DNA of 64,000 nucleotides from Fagopyrum homotropicum (taxonomy: Eukaryota; Streptophyta; Magnoliopsida; Caryophyllales; Polygonaceae). The notes below the pieces were generated by a model, which was not told the origin of the DNA, did not search any database, and worked only from the letters and a program-made list of their open reading frames with translations. Each line of letters opens with the position of its first letter. Positions within the stretch are counted from its first letter, which is position 1. Made by a program: the position numbers and the translations under genes. This document shows, in pieces, positions 1-12,057 of this stretch. The stretch spans positions 126,427,235 to 126,491,234 of the forward strand of contig BSWB01000004.1 of NCBI GenBank assembly GCA_033239125.1. Reading direction: 5' to 3'.

Positions 1-115
1 TCTAGATTGGGAAATTGCTGTATCAACCCCGCATCATGAAGAAAGACATACCTCAGTACTCGTGTCACGAGAAAAATGTGAGTGCTTCAATGAGCTATTG
101 TGATCACTTCATCTG
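1..115. other. Left flanking DNA outside the retroelement nest
   Basis: Short AT-rich stretch before the outermost LTR. No ORF, repeat or RNA gene is visible. Its last five bases (111-115, atctg) form the left half of the proposed TSD of solo LTR G; the right half (atccg) is at 60208-60212. Confidence 0.5.
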
Positions 116-164
116 TGTAAGAGCTAGGATTTCAGAATCCTAATTAGTGATGATTAATGTTGAT

Positions 165-1698
165 TGATGAGGCTAAAACCCTATGGTCGTTGTCTTTTAG
201 CTTTAGTCAAAGTAGATTATCTAATGTTACACTTAATCGAATTGTATAGTGTAAGTAAGGGTCAAACCCAAGAGAGTTTAGTCGAGTTTTGATTAGATTC
301 AACTAACGAATTGTAATAAGGGGGGTTTGGATTGTAACAAAAACAAGACAAAAGCGATTAGAAAGTAAGCAAAGATGGTGATAAAATGTATGATTAAAGA
401 GCTACACTAGGTTGGATCTTATCATGCATACTAATTGGTTGGTTCTTTTTAGAAGCAATTCACTAAAGTTCTCATCTTGATCTTAGATATGTGTTAAGCC
501 AACCAGCATTAACACAACTTAACTAGATTATTGACCCGTAAACCTACAAGATCAAAACACAAGTTAACATTCTAGTAAAGATAAAGAGATATAAAGAAGA
601 ATAAACAATCCGTTAATCTTTCTTTATAGTTATTTTCCTTTCCTTTAGATAATCACAACCAGCTTTTACCTAAAGGTTTACTACTAGATTAAGGACCCGA
701 ACACGAAATTGATTAATCTTAGCACTTTGCATGCATTAGAACACTTAAGGTGATCAATCTAAGTGATAAAAGACATGCAAACATAAGTTAAAGCTCAAGG
801 AAACATAACACAATTGGACTGAATTAAACTTATATTATAAAAGACTTACAACCAAATAGCAATGCAGCTTCAATCAACCCAATGTAGCAAAGGACGCTAG
901 AAACTCATTACAAAAAGGCACTTAGAAATATAAAGCTTTTTGGGAGAAATGTGGATGATTCTAGCAATCAACCAAGGGCTCTATTTATACTACAAATTGC
1001 ATTAAAAGGGAGTAAATGGGTTGTCTAAGCAGCCACCTTAAATGTCATAAAGGTGGTGCAAACAATCGGAGTTAAGTCCTCTGGCGCTAAACTGCGGGGG
1101 CGGGCTTCAGGGCCGCAAGGGCGGTTTAGGCCTGAATGTTCCAACTTCTTCTTGGCCGCTGGGGCGGCCTGGCAATCCCACTGGGGCGGGTTCTTTAATG
1201 CTTCTGAATGTTTGACTCTTCATCTTCGCATCGTTTTCGATGATGATCCGTAGGGGCGGCCCAATGTCACCACAGGGGCGGCCCAATGTCACCGCAGGGG
1301 CGGTGACACTGGCTCTTCGGCTTCACAGTTCCGTTAGCAAAGGTGCACACATGGTGCTGGGGCGCCGGCTTCGCTTCTTCGGGCTAAGTCACCGCAGGGG
1401 CGGACAGAGGTGACCGTAGGGGCGGTGACAAGCTGCTTCCGGGCGTTGGCGAAGGCACAGGTTGCGTTGCCAGAGTGTAGTGTCACCACATGAGTGGTGA
1501 CTCTACTCCGCAGGGGCGGTGTGGCACCAGAAACATATCTTCGTTGCTTTTCTTCAACTCCCAAGTATTCCTAATGCCTTCTTTCGCTTCATTTAAATTT
1601 CTTCATCTGGATAAAGATATTAGTAACATACAAAGACTCAAAGACACTAAAAAGACTCTAAAGACTACCTAAATTGATAGTGATTTCATTACCTATCA
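165..1698 (-). repeat. 3' LTR of D
   Basis: Matches 31010-32543 along its full length. On the minus strand it carries a TATA box (TATAAATAG, + strand 981-989). Between 1080 and 1525 it contains about ten copies of a GC-rich motif around GGGGCGG, including the perfect 20-base inverted repeat GTCACCGCAGGGGCGGTGAC at 1288-1307. Short ORFs here are by-products of this GC-rich stretch. Confidence 0.92.
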
Positions 1699-1738
1699 AA
1701 CTCCCTCATACTTAGACTCTTTACTCGTCTTGAGTAAA
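1699..1738 (-). other. Polypurine tract of D with adjacent hairpin
   Basis: On the minus strand CTAAGTATGAGGGAGTT (1715-1699) abuts the 3' LTR and is the likely plus-strand primer. Just upstream is a 7-bp inverted repeat TTTACTC/GAGTAAA with a 5-base loop (1720-1738), the hairpin arrangement also seen at the polypurine tracts of A, B and C. Confidence 0.7.
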
Positions 1739-2048
1739 CAACACATCAAACAAATCAGCATACCAAGCCTCGGGAAGTATGATGCAATAAACAAAATGAG
1801 GAAAACAAGAGAAAAGCCACCAAAAGAAAAAGAGAAAAGGTGAGAAACTACCATCCATATTGCTCCAAGAGTGACCTACCCGGACATCCTCCTTATGACT
1901 CCCCTTCTTATGTCGCCAATGCTGGAAGGAGAACCTACACTCGGTATCGCTTATTTTGCCAAGGAGCCCTTTCGGATTTTCACCTTGCCACTCTTCTTCT
2001 TTTCATGATAATCTCACCAAAACCCTCACATCCCTCAAGTCCAATTTT
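1739..2048 (-). other. Non-coding 3' spacer of D before its polypurine tract
   Basis: The D-derived stretch between the polypurine-tract hairpin and the insertion point of C; it continues at 11791. No ORF with recognisable similarity was found; a purine-rich patch lies at 1798-1845. Confidence 0.5.
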
Positions 2049-2053
2049 TGCAC

Positions 2054-4882
2054 TGTAACGACCAGTTTTGTTTTTCGTTACGCTTTGATAGGGTTAGAGA
2101 AGTTTAGGAAACGAATAAAAATTTAGTGAGACTAGGACATACCAGTTTATTTATGGAAGTCGTTTAATTAAGTACTTTGTTCTAAGTTTCGGGGCGAAAC
2201 TAATTTTAAGGGGGTACTGATGTAATATCCAGAATTTTTATTCCATTTAGTTCCGAATCAATTCGGACTTCGAGCCGTTGACGGTTCCCATTCTATCTAG
2301 TATTTCTTTCTTCACAAATTTTATCATTTTATGTAGAATTTAATTCACATAAAATGATAGAATTATATCAAACCCTAAGTCTTATAATTATTTATCATTT
2401 TATGTAGAATTTAATTCACATAAAATGATAGATACATATCAAACCCTAATTCTTATAATTAATTCTTAACGTAGACTTTAGACGAGATCATGACAAGGCT
2501 GAGACGAGGTCATGACGAAGCCCGACAACTTTGTGACAAGGTCATGCATGGGCCTGACAAACCCATGAAGAGTTTTTGACAAGTTTTGACAAACTCAGCT
2601 TATATTTTTATTCCTCTTGTTTCAGCCCATTTCTTTTAATTGCCTTGCTGCAACCCACACAAATGCCAGCCCACCTCTCTTGCTTGCATCCAACCGGACT
2701 ACTTGTACACTCCAGCCAGTAGGCCCATCGAGAGTCGGCCCAACGAACGGATGGCCTGCTACTCCCATACGTTTGCTGAGCTGGAAGATCTCCAACGTAA
2801 CAGCCCCGCAAATCATGCTGAGATACGCCTTCCCCTCTCAGCCTTCACGTCTGCATATCTTCGGCCCTTCCTCTCCCAGCCGTTACACCTGCCTCCTTCC
2901 TCCTTGGCTGCATTCTTCGACCTTCTCCTCTGCGTCCCAACCTGGTGCGACTCAACCTTCCTGCACACAGCTTCTGCATAGGTGCGTCTTTCCCTTCCTT
3001 CTCCTATTTGTTCTCCCTATGCTTCTCTTCTGCGTTATATTGCTGCTGAACGAGGACGCTTCTTTGCAGATCCTCTTCGACCGAACAGCCTCGCACCCCC
3101 TCTGTCGTTGAGCCAAAGCAGCCCAGCCTCCACAGCTTTTGCTCCTTTCACAAACTGCACCACAGCAACAACAACAGCAAGCACATTGTCACTAGAAACA
3201 GCTAGCTTGATGACCAGATTTTGGTATGAAAGACTGATCCGTTATGGCTGAAATTTTTATATGTTATAGCTGGGATATTGTGGTATAACATATTAAAATT
3301 TGAGAGGAATCCAGCTAGTGGTTTAGGATTTATGAATTTTCAAAGATTGGGTCGTAAACAGTTTTTATTCTGTGGTGCTGAAACTTCTAAGTGTTGGAAA
3401 AACTGCTAGTTTTGTGATCTAGGTTTGGGTAAGTTAGACGACTCCTTCATTTCTGATTTTTGGATATGTTTTAGTCGATATTGTATAGTATAACATACTA
3501 AAATTGGAGGGGAATCCAGCGAGTGGTTTGGGATTTATGATTTTTCAAAGATGAAGTCGTAAGCAGTTTTTCTGTTGTGCTGAAATTCGGTTTTGTGAGA
3601 TAGTTTTCAATAGGATTTTGATCTCCTTTGCGGCTGAATTTTGGATATATTATAGATACGATTTTATAGTAGAATGTATCAAAATTTGGGATAAATCCAG
3701 CGAGTAGTTTAGGAGTTATGATTTTTGAAAGTTAAGACAATGTGCTGTTTGTTAAGTGTTGTAACCCACTTTGGAAATTTTTGTAGAAGTGATGGTTGAA
3801 CAGTTTTAAGAAATTCTTGCTCCTAGGAGTAGATGAGATATCATAGATGATCTAGGGAATTATTTCGGAATTTTTATAAGATTATTCGAATTTTATATTT
3901 GAAGCCGAAGTTGGACCTTAACGATCTTTCCGAAAATAGGGAAATGGGTAAATTGCCAGTTTGTAACCAAACTCATCTTTAGGAGTTAGAATACGACTCT
4001 TTAGTCTCAAATAAGAGTTTAGGCATGAATTAGGGAATTTTTGGAAGTTTCGAGACCAAGGGTAAAATAGTCATTTTACCATAAATTAATACTGTAATCA
4101 ATTTCGTTCTATTAAGACCTACTATCTTAGAAGTCTTGGACTTCTAATCACCTAGAAAGTGTGCTGACACACTTGCCTCCTTTAACAAGCCACTGAATTC
4201 CTACTGTACAGATCGATTTGTGAATTAGGAGTCGAGATTTGATTCAGGTAAGTCCACGGACTTACTTAGCTGGCTTCTTGCATGTGTGTGATGTGTATGA
4301 GTGGTGTTTGCTAGTTAAGATAAATAACGAAACCGGAATAGGCCGACTTTAGTATATTGTGTAATTGACCCAAGTGTATGATAACGGGTCGTGACATCAT
4401 CTACCTAGCTCTTGCGAGAGTCTAGGAGGTTCCCTGCGACCAGCCCAGCCCGGTAGACGGTCAAATGCATTAGTACCATTCCGCGTTGGTAAACGGGGAC
4501 AGGGGCGAGGTTTGGGAATCCCTCGTGTCACAAAATAAGTATCATTAGTAATGACATATCACCTAATTAAAGATAATAAAAGGATTGATTGTTGCATGTT
4601 GATTGTGTATGTTGTGTGTTTGTGCTTTTACCTTTATACCTATGCATAGAATGTTAGCTAACGGTTTTATACCGCTTGTAGATGTCTTGCAGGTTAAAAC
4701 AGTTGTAGAGAGATCCGGAGAGAATGGTCAGCCGGGTCCACGTACTTATTTAGTTGGGGACGGGATGTCTTCTGTTCTTCTTGTTGTAAGATCCAAGTTA
4801 AATTGTTGTCAAACTAAGGTCGGGACCCATTGTGAGGTCCTAACTAGTAACTTCCCGAGTTCTCAGAATTTGGGGTGTTACA
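2054..4882 (+). repeat. 5' LTR of C (with embedded former LTR start at ~2221)
   Basis: The first ~167 bases (2054-2220) end in a hairpin and purine run AAGGGGGTACTGA followed by TGTAATATCC, which itself looks like an LTR start preceded by its own polypurine tract. Since the TSD lies outside 2054, the functional LTR includes this extra block. Two inverted-repeat stretches around 2320-2460 (TTATCATTTTATGTAGAATT and its near complement) form hairpins. A GC-rich, stop-poor leader lies at 2615-3250. It lacks 99 bp present in the right copy at about 11588-11690. Confidence 0.88.
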
Positions 4883-4885
4883 ATA

Positions 4886-4897
4886 TGGTATCAGAGC
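4886..4897 (+). other. Primer binding site of C (initiator tRNA-Met type)
   Basis: TGGTATCAGAGC three bases after the 5' LTR. This is the usual plant primer site complementary to the 3' end of initiator tRNA-Met. Confidence 0.85.
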
Positions 4898-7800
4898 TCT
4901 GGGTTGGCAACAATGGCACTTGAAATCTTCTGAAAGACCAAATGTATAAAATAACTAGAACCCGAAAGGGGTCTAAAATTTTAAAAACGGATTTATGTTT
5001 TCACACACGCGCGTAGTCGGGTTGTTGGGTTAGTAGTACGTTGGACCACCATCGGTCTCCGTGGATCTCTACAACTTGGATCGATATGAGTTAGTATATG
5101 GACTTATTATGATGAGTATTAATGTATGTTATATATATATATGTGTGTATGTGTAGTATGTTGATATCCTAAAGGATATATTATATCCTTTAGTTGTGAT
5201 ATCATGAAGCGATTACCGTCTCATGATAAATCGGTAGCAGACTTGAAGAGTTTTCAACACAAGACAAAGGACTCTGACCTTGGATCAAGTATTATACTCG
5301 GGTGGGCGTCCTAGTAACCCTTGTTAACCATCCAAAGAACTAATAGGCGAAGTAGTAAAGATGTGGAGATAATTTTGACCATAAGTACAATCAAATGAGG
5401 AAGAATTCCCGAGTCAACTCAGATAGAAGAAATAGAAGGTCATACAAGGGATTGGGTTGTATGAAGCCGAGAGATGAATTATAAGAACCACGCAAGAGAC
5501 GACAAGAGTGCGGAGTAGAGATAACAATATTGGAACGAGACAAGTAGAATTGAGTACAACCAAGATTGCGGAATCAAGGACATTACAATCGGAACGGATG
5601 CCCCATAGACCATTATGGGCATAAGAAACCAGAAGAGACAGAGTGTCAATCCGGGTATGAGAATCTAAGGTGCACGGAATGAAGACCTAAAATTGAGTGT
5701 AAAAGTGGAAAGGCAGATCCCACAAATGTGGAGAGTTTTTGACCTCCTCAGAGATATAAGAAGTTTGAAAGAAACCGCGACGCCAATATCCATAGAATGG
5801 AAGCCTGTAGCGGGGTCAACGGAGTTTTCGGAAGGCGGTATTACCACCAACACCAGTGAAGAAATCTGTATGAGAGCACGGCCTTGCTAGACTCGAGAGT
5901 CTAGGGTAACCCGAATTATCACGGGACCTAAGCTATCAACACAGATGGTCCATGCAAAAGGAACTGCAAGTGGATCATCATTATGGCCATAAGAATTTTA
6001 AAGACGCTTGCAAGCTATCGTGGAAACTTGAAACAACTATTTATGCCAGATGAATGACACAATCGGACTAGAGAAATGGAGTTAGCCCATAAGAAGTGGA
6101 AGGGTGGAAGGTAGAAGAACTAAAGAAGTATAAAAGGATTTTTATGAGCAACTGTTTACCTACTAGCTAAGGAAAATTTTGACAGGTCACAAGTAACACG
6201 GAATGGAGACTTACAACTTAATGTAAGAGCGGAAGGTAGACTTCACGAGCCGGGAGACGTTTTGTCTTCTTTAAAGATAAGAATCCTAAGAGGAATCATA
6301 ACGCCAGTATCGAAAGGATCGAAACCCCGTAACATAGTCAATAGAGATTTGGAAGGAAATATTACAAACAACGCCGATTAAGGAACCTGTGCTTGTGAGA
6401 ATCGTGTGGTGGACTCAAGAGTCCAAGGTAACCCCCATACATAACAGAACATAGGTCATCAACACAGACGGTCCCTGTAAAGGGACTACAATTGGGATGT
6501 AATTAAAAGTCATCAAAACTACAAGACGCTTACCATCTATCGTGGAGTGTTAGGAACGACTTTTGACGTTAAGAGAATGGCACAGTGAGACTTGAGAAAC
6601 AGACTTGTCCCAAAGGAAGCAGAAGAGTGAAAGACGACGAACTAAAGAAGGATAAAAGGATAAATCTAGTAGGTGATGTGCACCAAAAGTTTAATACCAG
6701 TAGAGGTAGGAAATTGAGATAAGTCAATTATAGACTGACCGATATCAACCAAGGACGTGCAAGTATTGTTTGGTATTGACGAGTTGCGCCGTTAAGAAGA
6801 GATATTTGTGACTGTGCATCTATGGAGTACTTTTACCGGCGCCTTAGAGGATTTCCTCAAGTAGGCAACGACAACCTTCTTGGATGAATTAAAGGTATAA
6901 AGAGAAGCATTTTAAGGGTTACTTCTTGGCTAGTTAAGATCAAACTCCGGTCAAGTCAGGGAGTTTGGATCCGTGGTAGAAGAATTAAGAAAGTAAGCGG
7001 AAGAAGTTGTTTTTTTCAATCGTTGTTTTATTTTCTTAAGGAAATTAAGGAAGGTATTTGGTACTTCATCCGGTTAGGACTTAGGGTATAATTGGAAGAA
7101 AGAGTTTGAGGCTAAGCACTTGGGACTCACAGAAAATGTCCTTATGATTTATGAGTGACAACAAAATTATTACAGTAGCACAACGAAAGTGTGGTGGGTC
7201 CTAACCCACAAAGCTGAAGTTTAAGATGATGATAGTTGGTGAAACGCATTTCGCTTGGAAGGAATGTGAGATAGGTTACGGAGAGTGATTGAAAATATTG
7301 TACGGGAGCTGTATTACCCTGAAGTTAGACGGAAAAGTATGTGCATGTAAGAAGTTATAGAAGGAGATTAGTACCCTATTATGGATTCAAGTGAATAATG
7401 ACGGCTTGTCACATGTTGTCAAATAACTAGTTCGGAATCCAATACGTAACGGAGTACGTTAGAGCGAGTTTTCTTGATGGATTGAGAGAAGAATTAACGA
7501 TGTAATAAAAGTATTGTGCATGGTCTGCACTAGAAAGCTCAAAGTGAGTAACTACCATCCTGAGTCGAAGATACATAAGAAAGAGAAGCGACATGAGCAT
7601 ACTTGCAACCTAGTAACCGTGCTTAAGAGAAGCATAATCTCGGAGTAGATTTTTTTGTGTAATGTTATGTCGGAACAAAGCCTAGTTGCGTTTTGAGTTA
7701 GAGGGCTATAATAGTCCGATAAAAGGGGAGGATATAAGAGTGCTATGTTGATAGTGTGCTAGCATTAATAGAGTAGTTATGATCAAATAACGGTGATATG

Positions 7801-8840
7801 AGATCACTTTGTGTCTAATACCGTCATTCTGGACATATTCTATGTCACTTAAGATCTTGGAAAATGCGTGAGAAGCCTAAGTTCGAGTTAACGATATATT
7901 AGAGATCTATAAATAATATAATAATGCCAAGTGAACAAAGAGGATGACCACTAGATTTGATTTTTAGTTGTCTCAGTGTTAGACTTGAAAAGGGTAAAGG
8001 TGATGATTCCTTACCTGAGGAATAAGATGACTGAGTAATATTAAAAGACAAGACCAAGTGGGTCGTGATACGAAGAGCATTGAGCACTTGGTAAGTGTTG
8101 GTGGATGTCCAGGACCTTTGACCTGAGTGTGTAGTCAGAACCTTTTCAGAAGGCCGGAAGCAAGTGGTCATAACGAAAGGGAAGAAAGTTGAATAGATTA
8201 GAGTCCGTAAGGTCATCAAAGGATCTAGAAGTGAGTTGTGTAAGGCAACCATTTGAAGTTTTAAAGCGGTTTAGAAGTGACTGATGGACTAGTATTCCTC
8301 ACCCTATTGGAGAGTGTAGCTTCAGTTTTCCACGGAGACTAAGTTTGGGAACTGAGTTTGAGAATTTCAGTTGGAGAGATACCTATCAGACACGAGTTAG
8401 GTCATCAGATTAGAGGATCAGACAGTTAAGTCGGATGATACCGGTGAGATATCCGGTAACCACTCTGGAATGTGGTAGCAGGAGCTTGTGATCTAAATAT
8501 CTGAAAATATTTAAGATTTAGTGATTTTATGAAAAGCTGATAAGACTACCTAAGATACTAGGGATAGTAAGAGGTGTAACCATTCAAAGACCTATGTAGT
8601 GATAGTTGTAACCTCGAGAGTGACGAGTTAGGGCTTCACCTTGGATGTGTGATATTGTTTGACTACTTGTTTATTTCATGATTGAGTGCTTAGTCAGTGA
8701 TGTGTGCTTTTGATAACCTTGATGTGCGGGATACTTGGATGTGGAAACGACGAGACTTTTGTGTAGTGATCAAAAACACCCATTTGGTGTCTTAAAGGCC
8801 GATCAGGATTGTCTTACCCTAAGTTTCGGGACAAAACTTA
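4898..8840 (+). other. Internal region of C: non-coding, decayed or never coding
   Basis: About 3.9 kb without a usable reading frame in any of six frames. Near 8400-8520 short stretches, read with frame changes, faintly resemble the C-terminal integrase tail of chromovirus-type Gypsy elements (a WEL...Y..LFKI-like end), but I would not call a gene. A TA/TG-rich simple repeat lies at 5128-5160. A diverged tandem duplication occupies about 5640-6690. Nothing else was recognised. Confidence 0.55.
5640..6690 (+). repeat. Diverged ~0.5-kb tandem duplication in the internal region of C
   Basis: Unit 1 (about 5640-6150) and unit 2 (about 6195-6670) share blocks in the same order. These are an ACGCCA(A/G)TATC block, a block around ACTC(G/A)AGAGTC(T/C)A(A/G)GGTAACCC, TATCAACACAGA(T/C)GGTCC, GACGCTT(G/A)C...CTATCGTGGA, and GAACTAAAGAAG(T/G)ATAAAAGGAT. 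Identity is moderate with indels. Neither unit is coding. Confidence 0.7.
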
Positions 8841-8857
8841 TTTTGAGGGGGATCTGA
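8821..8857 (+). other. Polypurine tract of C with upstream hairpin
   Basis: AAGTTTCG-GGA-CAAAACTT (8821-8839, one mismatch in the stem) is followed by TTTTGAGGGGGATCTGA, which abuts the 3' LTR at 8858. A second, better preserved copy of the same module (perfect stem AAGTTTCG/CGAAACTT at 8988-9006, then AAGGGGGTACTGA) lies inside the LTR. Confidence 0.75.
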
Positions 8858-11785
8858 TGTAACGACCAGTTTTGTTTTTCGTGACGCTTTGATAGGATTA
8901 GAGAAGTTTAGGAAACGAATAAAAATTTAGTGAGACTAGGACATACCAGTTTATTTATGGAAGTCGTTTAATTAAGTACTTTGTTCTAAGTTTCGGGACG
9001 AAACTTATTTTAAGGGGGTACTGATGTGATATCCATAATTTTTATTCCATTTAGTTCCGAATCAATTCGGACTTCGAGCCGTTGACGGTTCCCATTCTAT
9101 CTAGTATTTCTTTCTTCACAAATTTTATCATTTTATGTAGAATTTAATTCACATAAAATGATAGAATTATATCAAACCCTAAGTCTTATAATTATTTATC
9201 ATTTTATGTAGAATTTAATTCACATAAAATGATAGATACATATCAAACCCTAATTCTTATAATTAATTCTTAACGTAAACTTTAGACGAGATCATGACAA
9301 GGCTGAGACGAGGTCATGACGAAGCCCGACAACTTTGTGACAAGGTCATGCATGGGCCTGACAAACCCATGACGAGTTTTTGACAAGTTTTGACAAACTC
9401 AGCTTATATTTTTATTCCTCTTGTTTCAGCCCATTTCTTTTAATTGCCTTGCTACAGCCCACACAAATGCCAGCCCACCTCTCTTGCTTGCATCCAACCG
9501 GACTACTTGTACACTCCAGCCAGTAGGCCCATCGAGAGTCGGCCCAACGAACGGATGGCCTGCTACTCCCTTACGTTTGCTGAGCTGGAAGATCTCCAAC
9601 GTAACAGCCCCGCAAATCATGCTGAGATACGCCTTCCCCTCTCAGCCTTCACGTCTGCAGATCTTCGGCCCTTCCTCTCCCAGCCGTTACACCTGCCTCC
9701 TTCCTCCTTGGCTGCATTCTTCGACCTTCTCCTCTGCATCCCAACCTGGTGCGACTCAACCTTCCTGCACACAGCTTCTGTATAGGTGCGTCTTTCCCTT
9801 CCTTCTCCTATTTGTTCTCCCTATGCTTCTCTTCTGCGTTATATTGCTGCTGAACGAGGACGCTTCTCTGCAGACCCTCTTCGACCGAACAGCCTCGCAC
9901 CCCCTCTGTCGTTGAGCCAAAGCAGCCCAGCCTCCATAGCTTCTGCTCCTTTCACGAACTGCACCACAACAACAGCAACAACAAGCACATTGTCACTAGA
10001 AATAGCTAGCTTGATGACCAGATTTTGGTATGAAAGACTGATCCGTTATGGCTGAAATTTTTATATGTTATAGCTGGGATATTGTGGTATAACATATTAA
10101 AATTTGAGAGGAATCCAGCTAGTGGTTTAGGATTTATGAATTTTCAAAGATTGGGTCGTAAACAGTTTTTATTCTGTTGTGCTGAAACTTCTAAGTGTTG
10201 GAAAAACTGCTAGTTTTGTGATCTAGGTTTGGGTAAGTTAGACGACTCCTTCATTTCTGATTTTTGGATATGTTTTAGTCGATATTGTATAGTATAACAT
10301 ACTAAAATTGGAGGGGAATCCAGCGAGTGGTTTGGGATTTATGATTTTTCAAAGATGAAGTCGTAAGCAGTTTTTCTGTTGTGCTGAAATTCGGTTTTGT
10401 GAGATAGTTTTCAATAGGATTTTGATCTCCTTTGCGGCTGAATTTTGGATATATTATAGATACGATTTTATAGTAGAATGTATCAAAATTTGGGATAAAT
10501 CCAGCGAGTAGTTTAGGAGTTATGATTTTTGAAAGTTAAGACAATGTGCTGTTTGTTAAGTGTTGTAACCCACTTTGGAAATTTTTGTAGAAGTGATGGT
10601 TGAACAGTTTTAAGAAATTCTTGCTCCTAGGAGTAGATGAGATATCATAGATGATCTAGGGAATTATTTCGGAATTTTTATAAGATTATTCGAATTTTAT
10701 ATTTGAAGCCGAAGTTGGACCTTAACGATCTTTCCGAAAATAGGGAAATGGGTAAATTGCCAGTTTGTAACCAAACTCATCTTTAGGAGTTAGAATATGA
10801 CTCTTTAGTCTCAAATAAGAGTTTAGGCATGAATTAGAGAATTTTTGGAAGTTTCGAGACCAAGGGTAAAATAGTCATTTTACCATAAATTAATACTGTA
10901 ATCAATTCCGTTCTATTAAGACCTACTATCTTAGAAGTCTTGGACTTCCAAATCACCTAGAAAGTGTGCTGACACACTTGCCTCCTTTAACAGGCCACTG
11001 AATTCCTACTGTACAGATCGATTTGCGAATTAGGAGTCGAGATCTGATTCAGGTAAGTCCACGGACTTACTTAGCTGGCTTCTTGCATGTGTGTGATGTG
11101 TATGAGTGGTGTTTGCTAGTTAAGATAAATAACGAAACCGGAATAGGCCGACTTTAGTATATTGTGTAATTGACCCAAGTGTATGATAACGGGTCGTGAC
11201 ATCATCTGCCTAGCTCTTGCGAGAGTCTAGGAGGTTCCCTGCGACCAGCCCAGTCCTGTAGACGGTCAAATGCATTAGTACCATTCCGCGTTGGTAAACG
11301 GGGACAGGGGCGAGGTTTGAGAATCCCTCGTGTCACAAAATAAGTATCATTAGTAATGACATATCACCTAATTAAAGATAATAAAAGGATTGATTGTTGC
11401 ATGTTGATTGTGTATGTTGTGTGTTTGTACTTTTACCTTTATACCTATGCATAGAATGTTAGCTAACGGTTTTATACCGCTTGTAGATGTCTTGCAGGTT
11501 AAAACAGTTGTAGAGAGATCCGGAGGGAATGGTCAGCCGGGTCCACGTACTTATTTAGTTGGGGACGGGATGTCTTCTGTTCTTCTTATGTGTCGTTTTG
11601 GTACCTTTACTTTGTAAGGCTGATACATATTCTTCATGTATATATTGTTTAAAGTTTTCAAATATTTTAAATACTTTTGTACCTTGTTGTAAGATCCAAG
11701 TTAAATTGTTGTCAAACTAAGGTCGGGACCCATTGTGAGGTCCTAACCAGTAACTCCCCGAGTTCTCAGAATTTGGGGTGTTATA
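8858..11785 (+). repeat. 3' LTR of C
   Basis: Full-length partner of 2054-4882, with the same embedded TGTGATATCC (former LTR start) after the internal purine tract at ~9007-9024. It contains 99 bp at about 11588-11690 missing from the left copy; the flanking CTT in both contexts suggests a microhomology deletion in the left copy. It ends ...GTTATA instead of GTTACA, a C-to-T change in the terminal CA. Confidence 0.9.
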
Positions 11786-11790
11786 TGCAC

Positions 11791-12057
11791 CAACCTAGAG
11801 TTGGTCGGACTACCTTCTTTTTACCTAAACCGTCCTTTCAGGTTTTTGGTTTTTCCAAGAATTTTTCTTGCCTTTTTCTCAATTATTTGGCTCTTTTTTT
11901 TAAATTGAATATAATGCTGAATTACAAGTCGAAACACACAAAACAACTATACATGCATGATATGTTCCCTCCCCCATACTTGAAGAACGCTTTGCCCTCA
12001 AAGTGTTTAAATGAAAGCAAAGATAGTAAAATGGAGAAGGGAAAGAGGAGTGGCTCA
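11791..12057 (-). other. D spacer after ORF2 with an internal polypurine tract module
   Basis: On the minus strand, CTTTG-AGGG-CAAAG (12003-11990) forms a hairpin followed by TTCAAGTATGGGGGAGGGAA (about 11984-11965). It has the layout of an LTR-adjacent polypurine tract but lies several hundred D-derived bases from the 3' LTR. A and B have the same second module after pol. Confidence 0.6.

Larger units (their letters stand above)
2054..11785 (+). mobile_element. C: Gypsy-like LTR retrotransposon without ORFs, inserted in D
   Basis: LTRs at 2054-4882 (2829 bp) and 8858-11785 (2928 bp) both start TGTAACGACCAG and end GGGGTGTTA(C/T)A. A perfect TSD TGCAC lies at 2049-2053 and 11786-11790. An initiator tRNA-Met type primer site follows the left LTR and a purine-rich tract precedes the right one. 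The internal region (4883-8857) has no ORF above about 120 codons. The LTRs are nearly identical apart from a 99-bp deletion in the left copy, so the insertion is young although the internal region is decayed. This fits mobilisation in trans, or very fast decay, the former being likelier. Confidence 0.92.

Noticed and set aside
2617..3111. 164-codon ORF in the LTR of C, with a near-identical copy at 9421-9915
   Set aside because: The two copies are conserved because the LTRs are. The stretch is GC-rich and stop-poor in several frames on both strands, and the sequence (S/P/L-rich) has no domain.
2221..4882. LTR of C starting at TGTAATATCC (2221)
   Set aside because: The TSD TGCAC flanks 2054, not 2221, and the 167-bp block is present at both LTRs.
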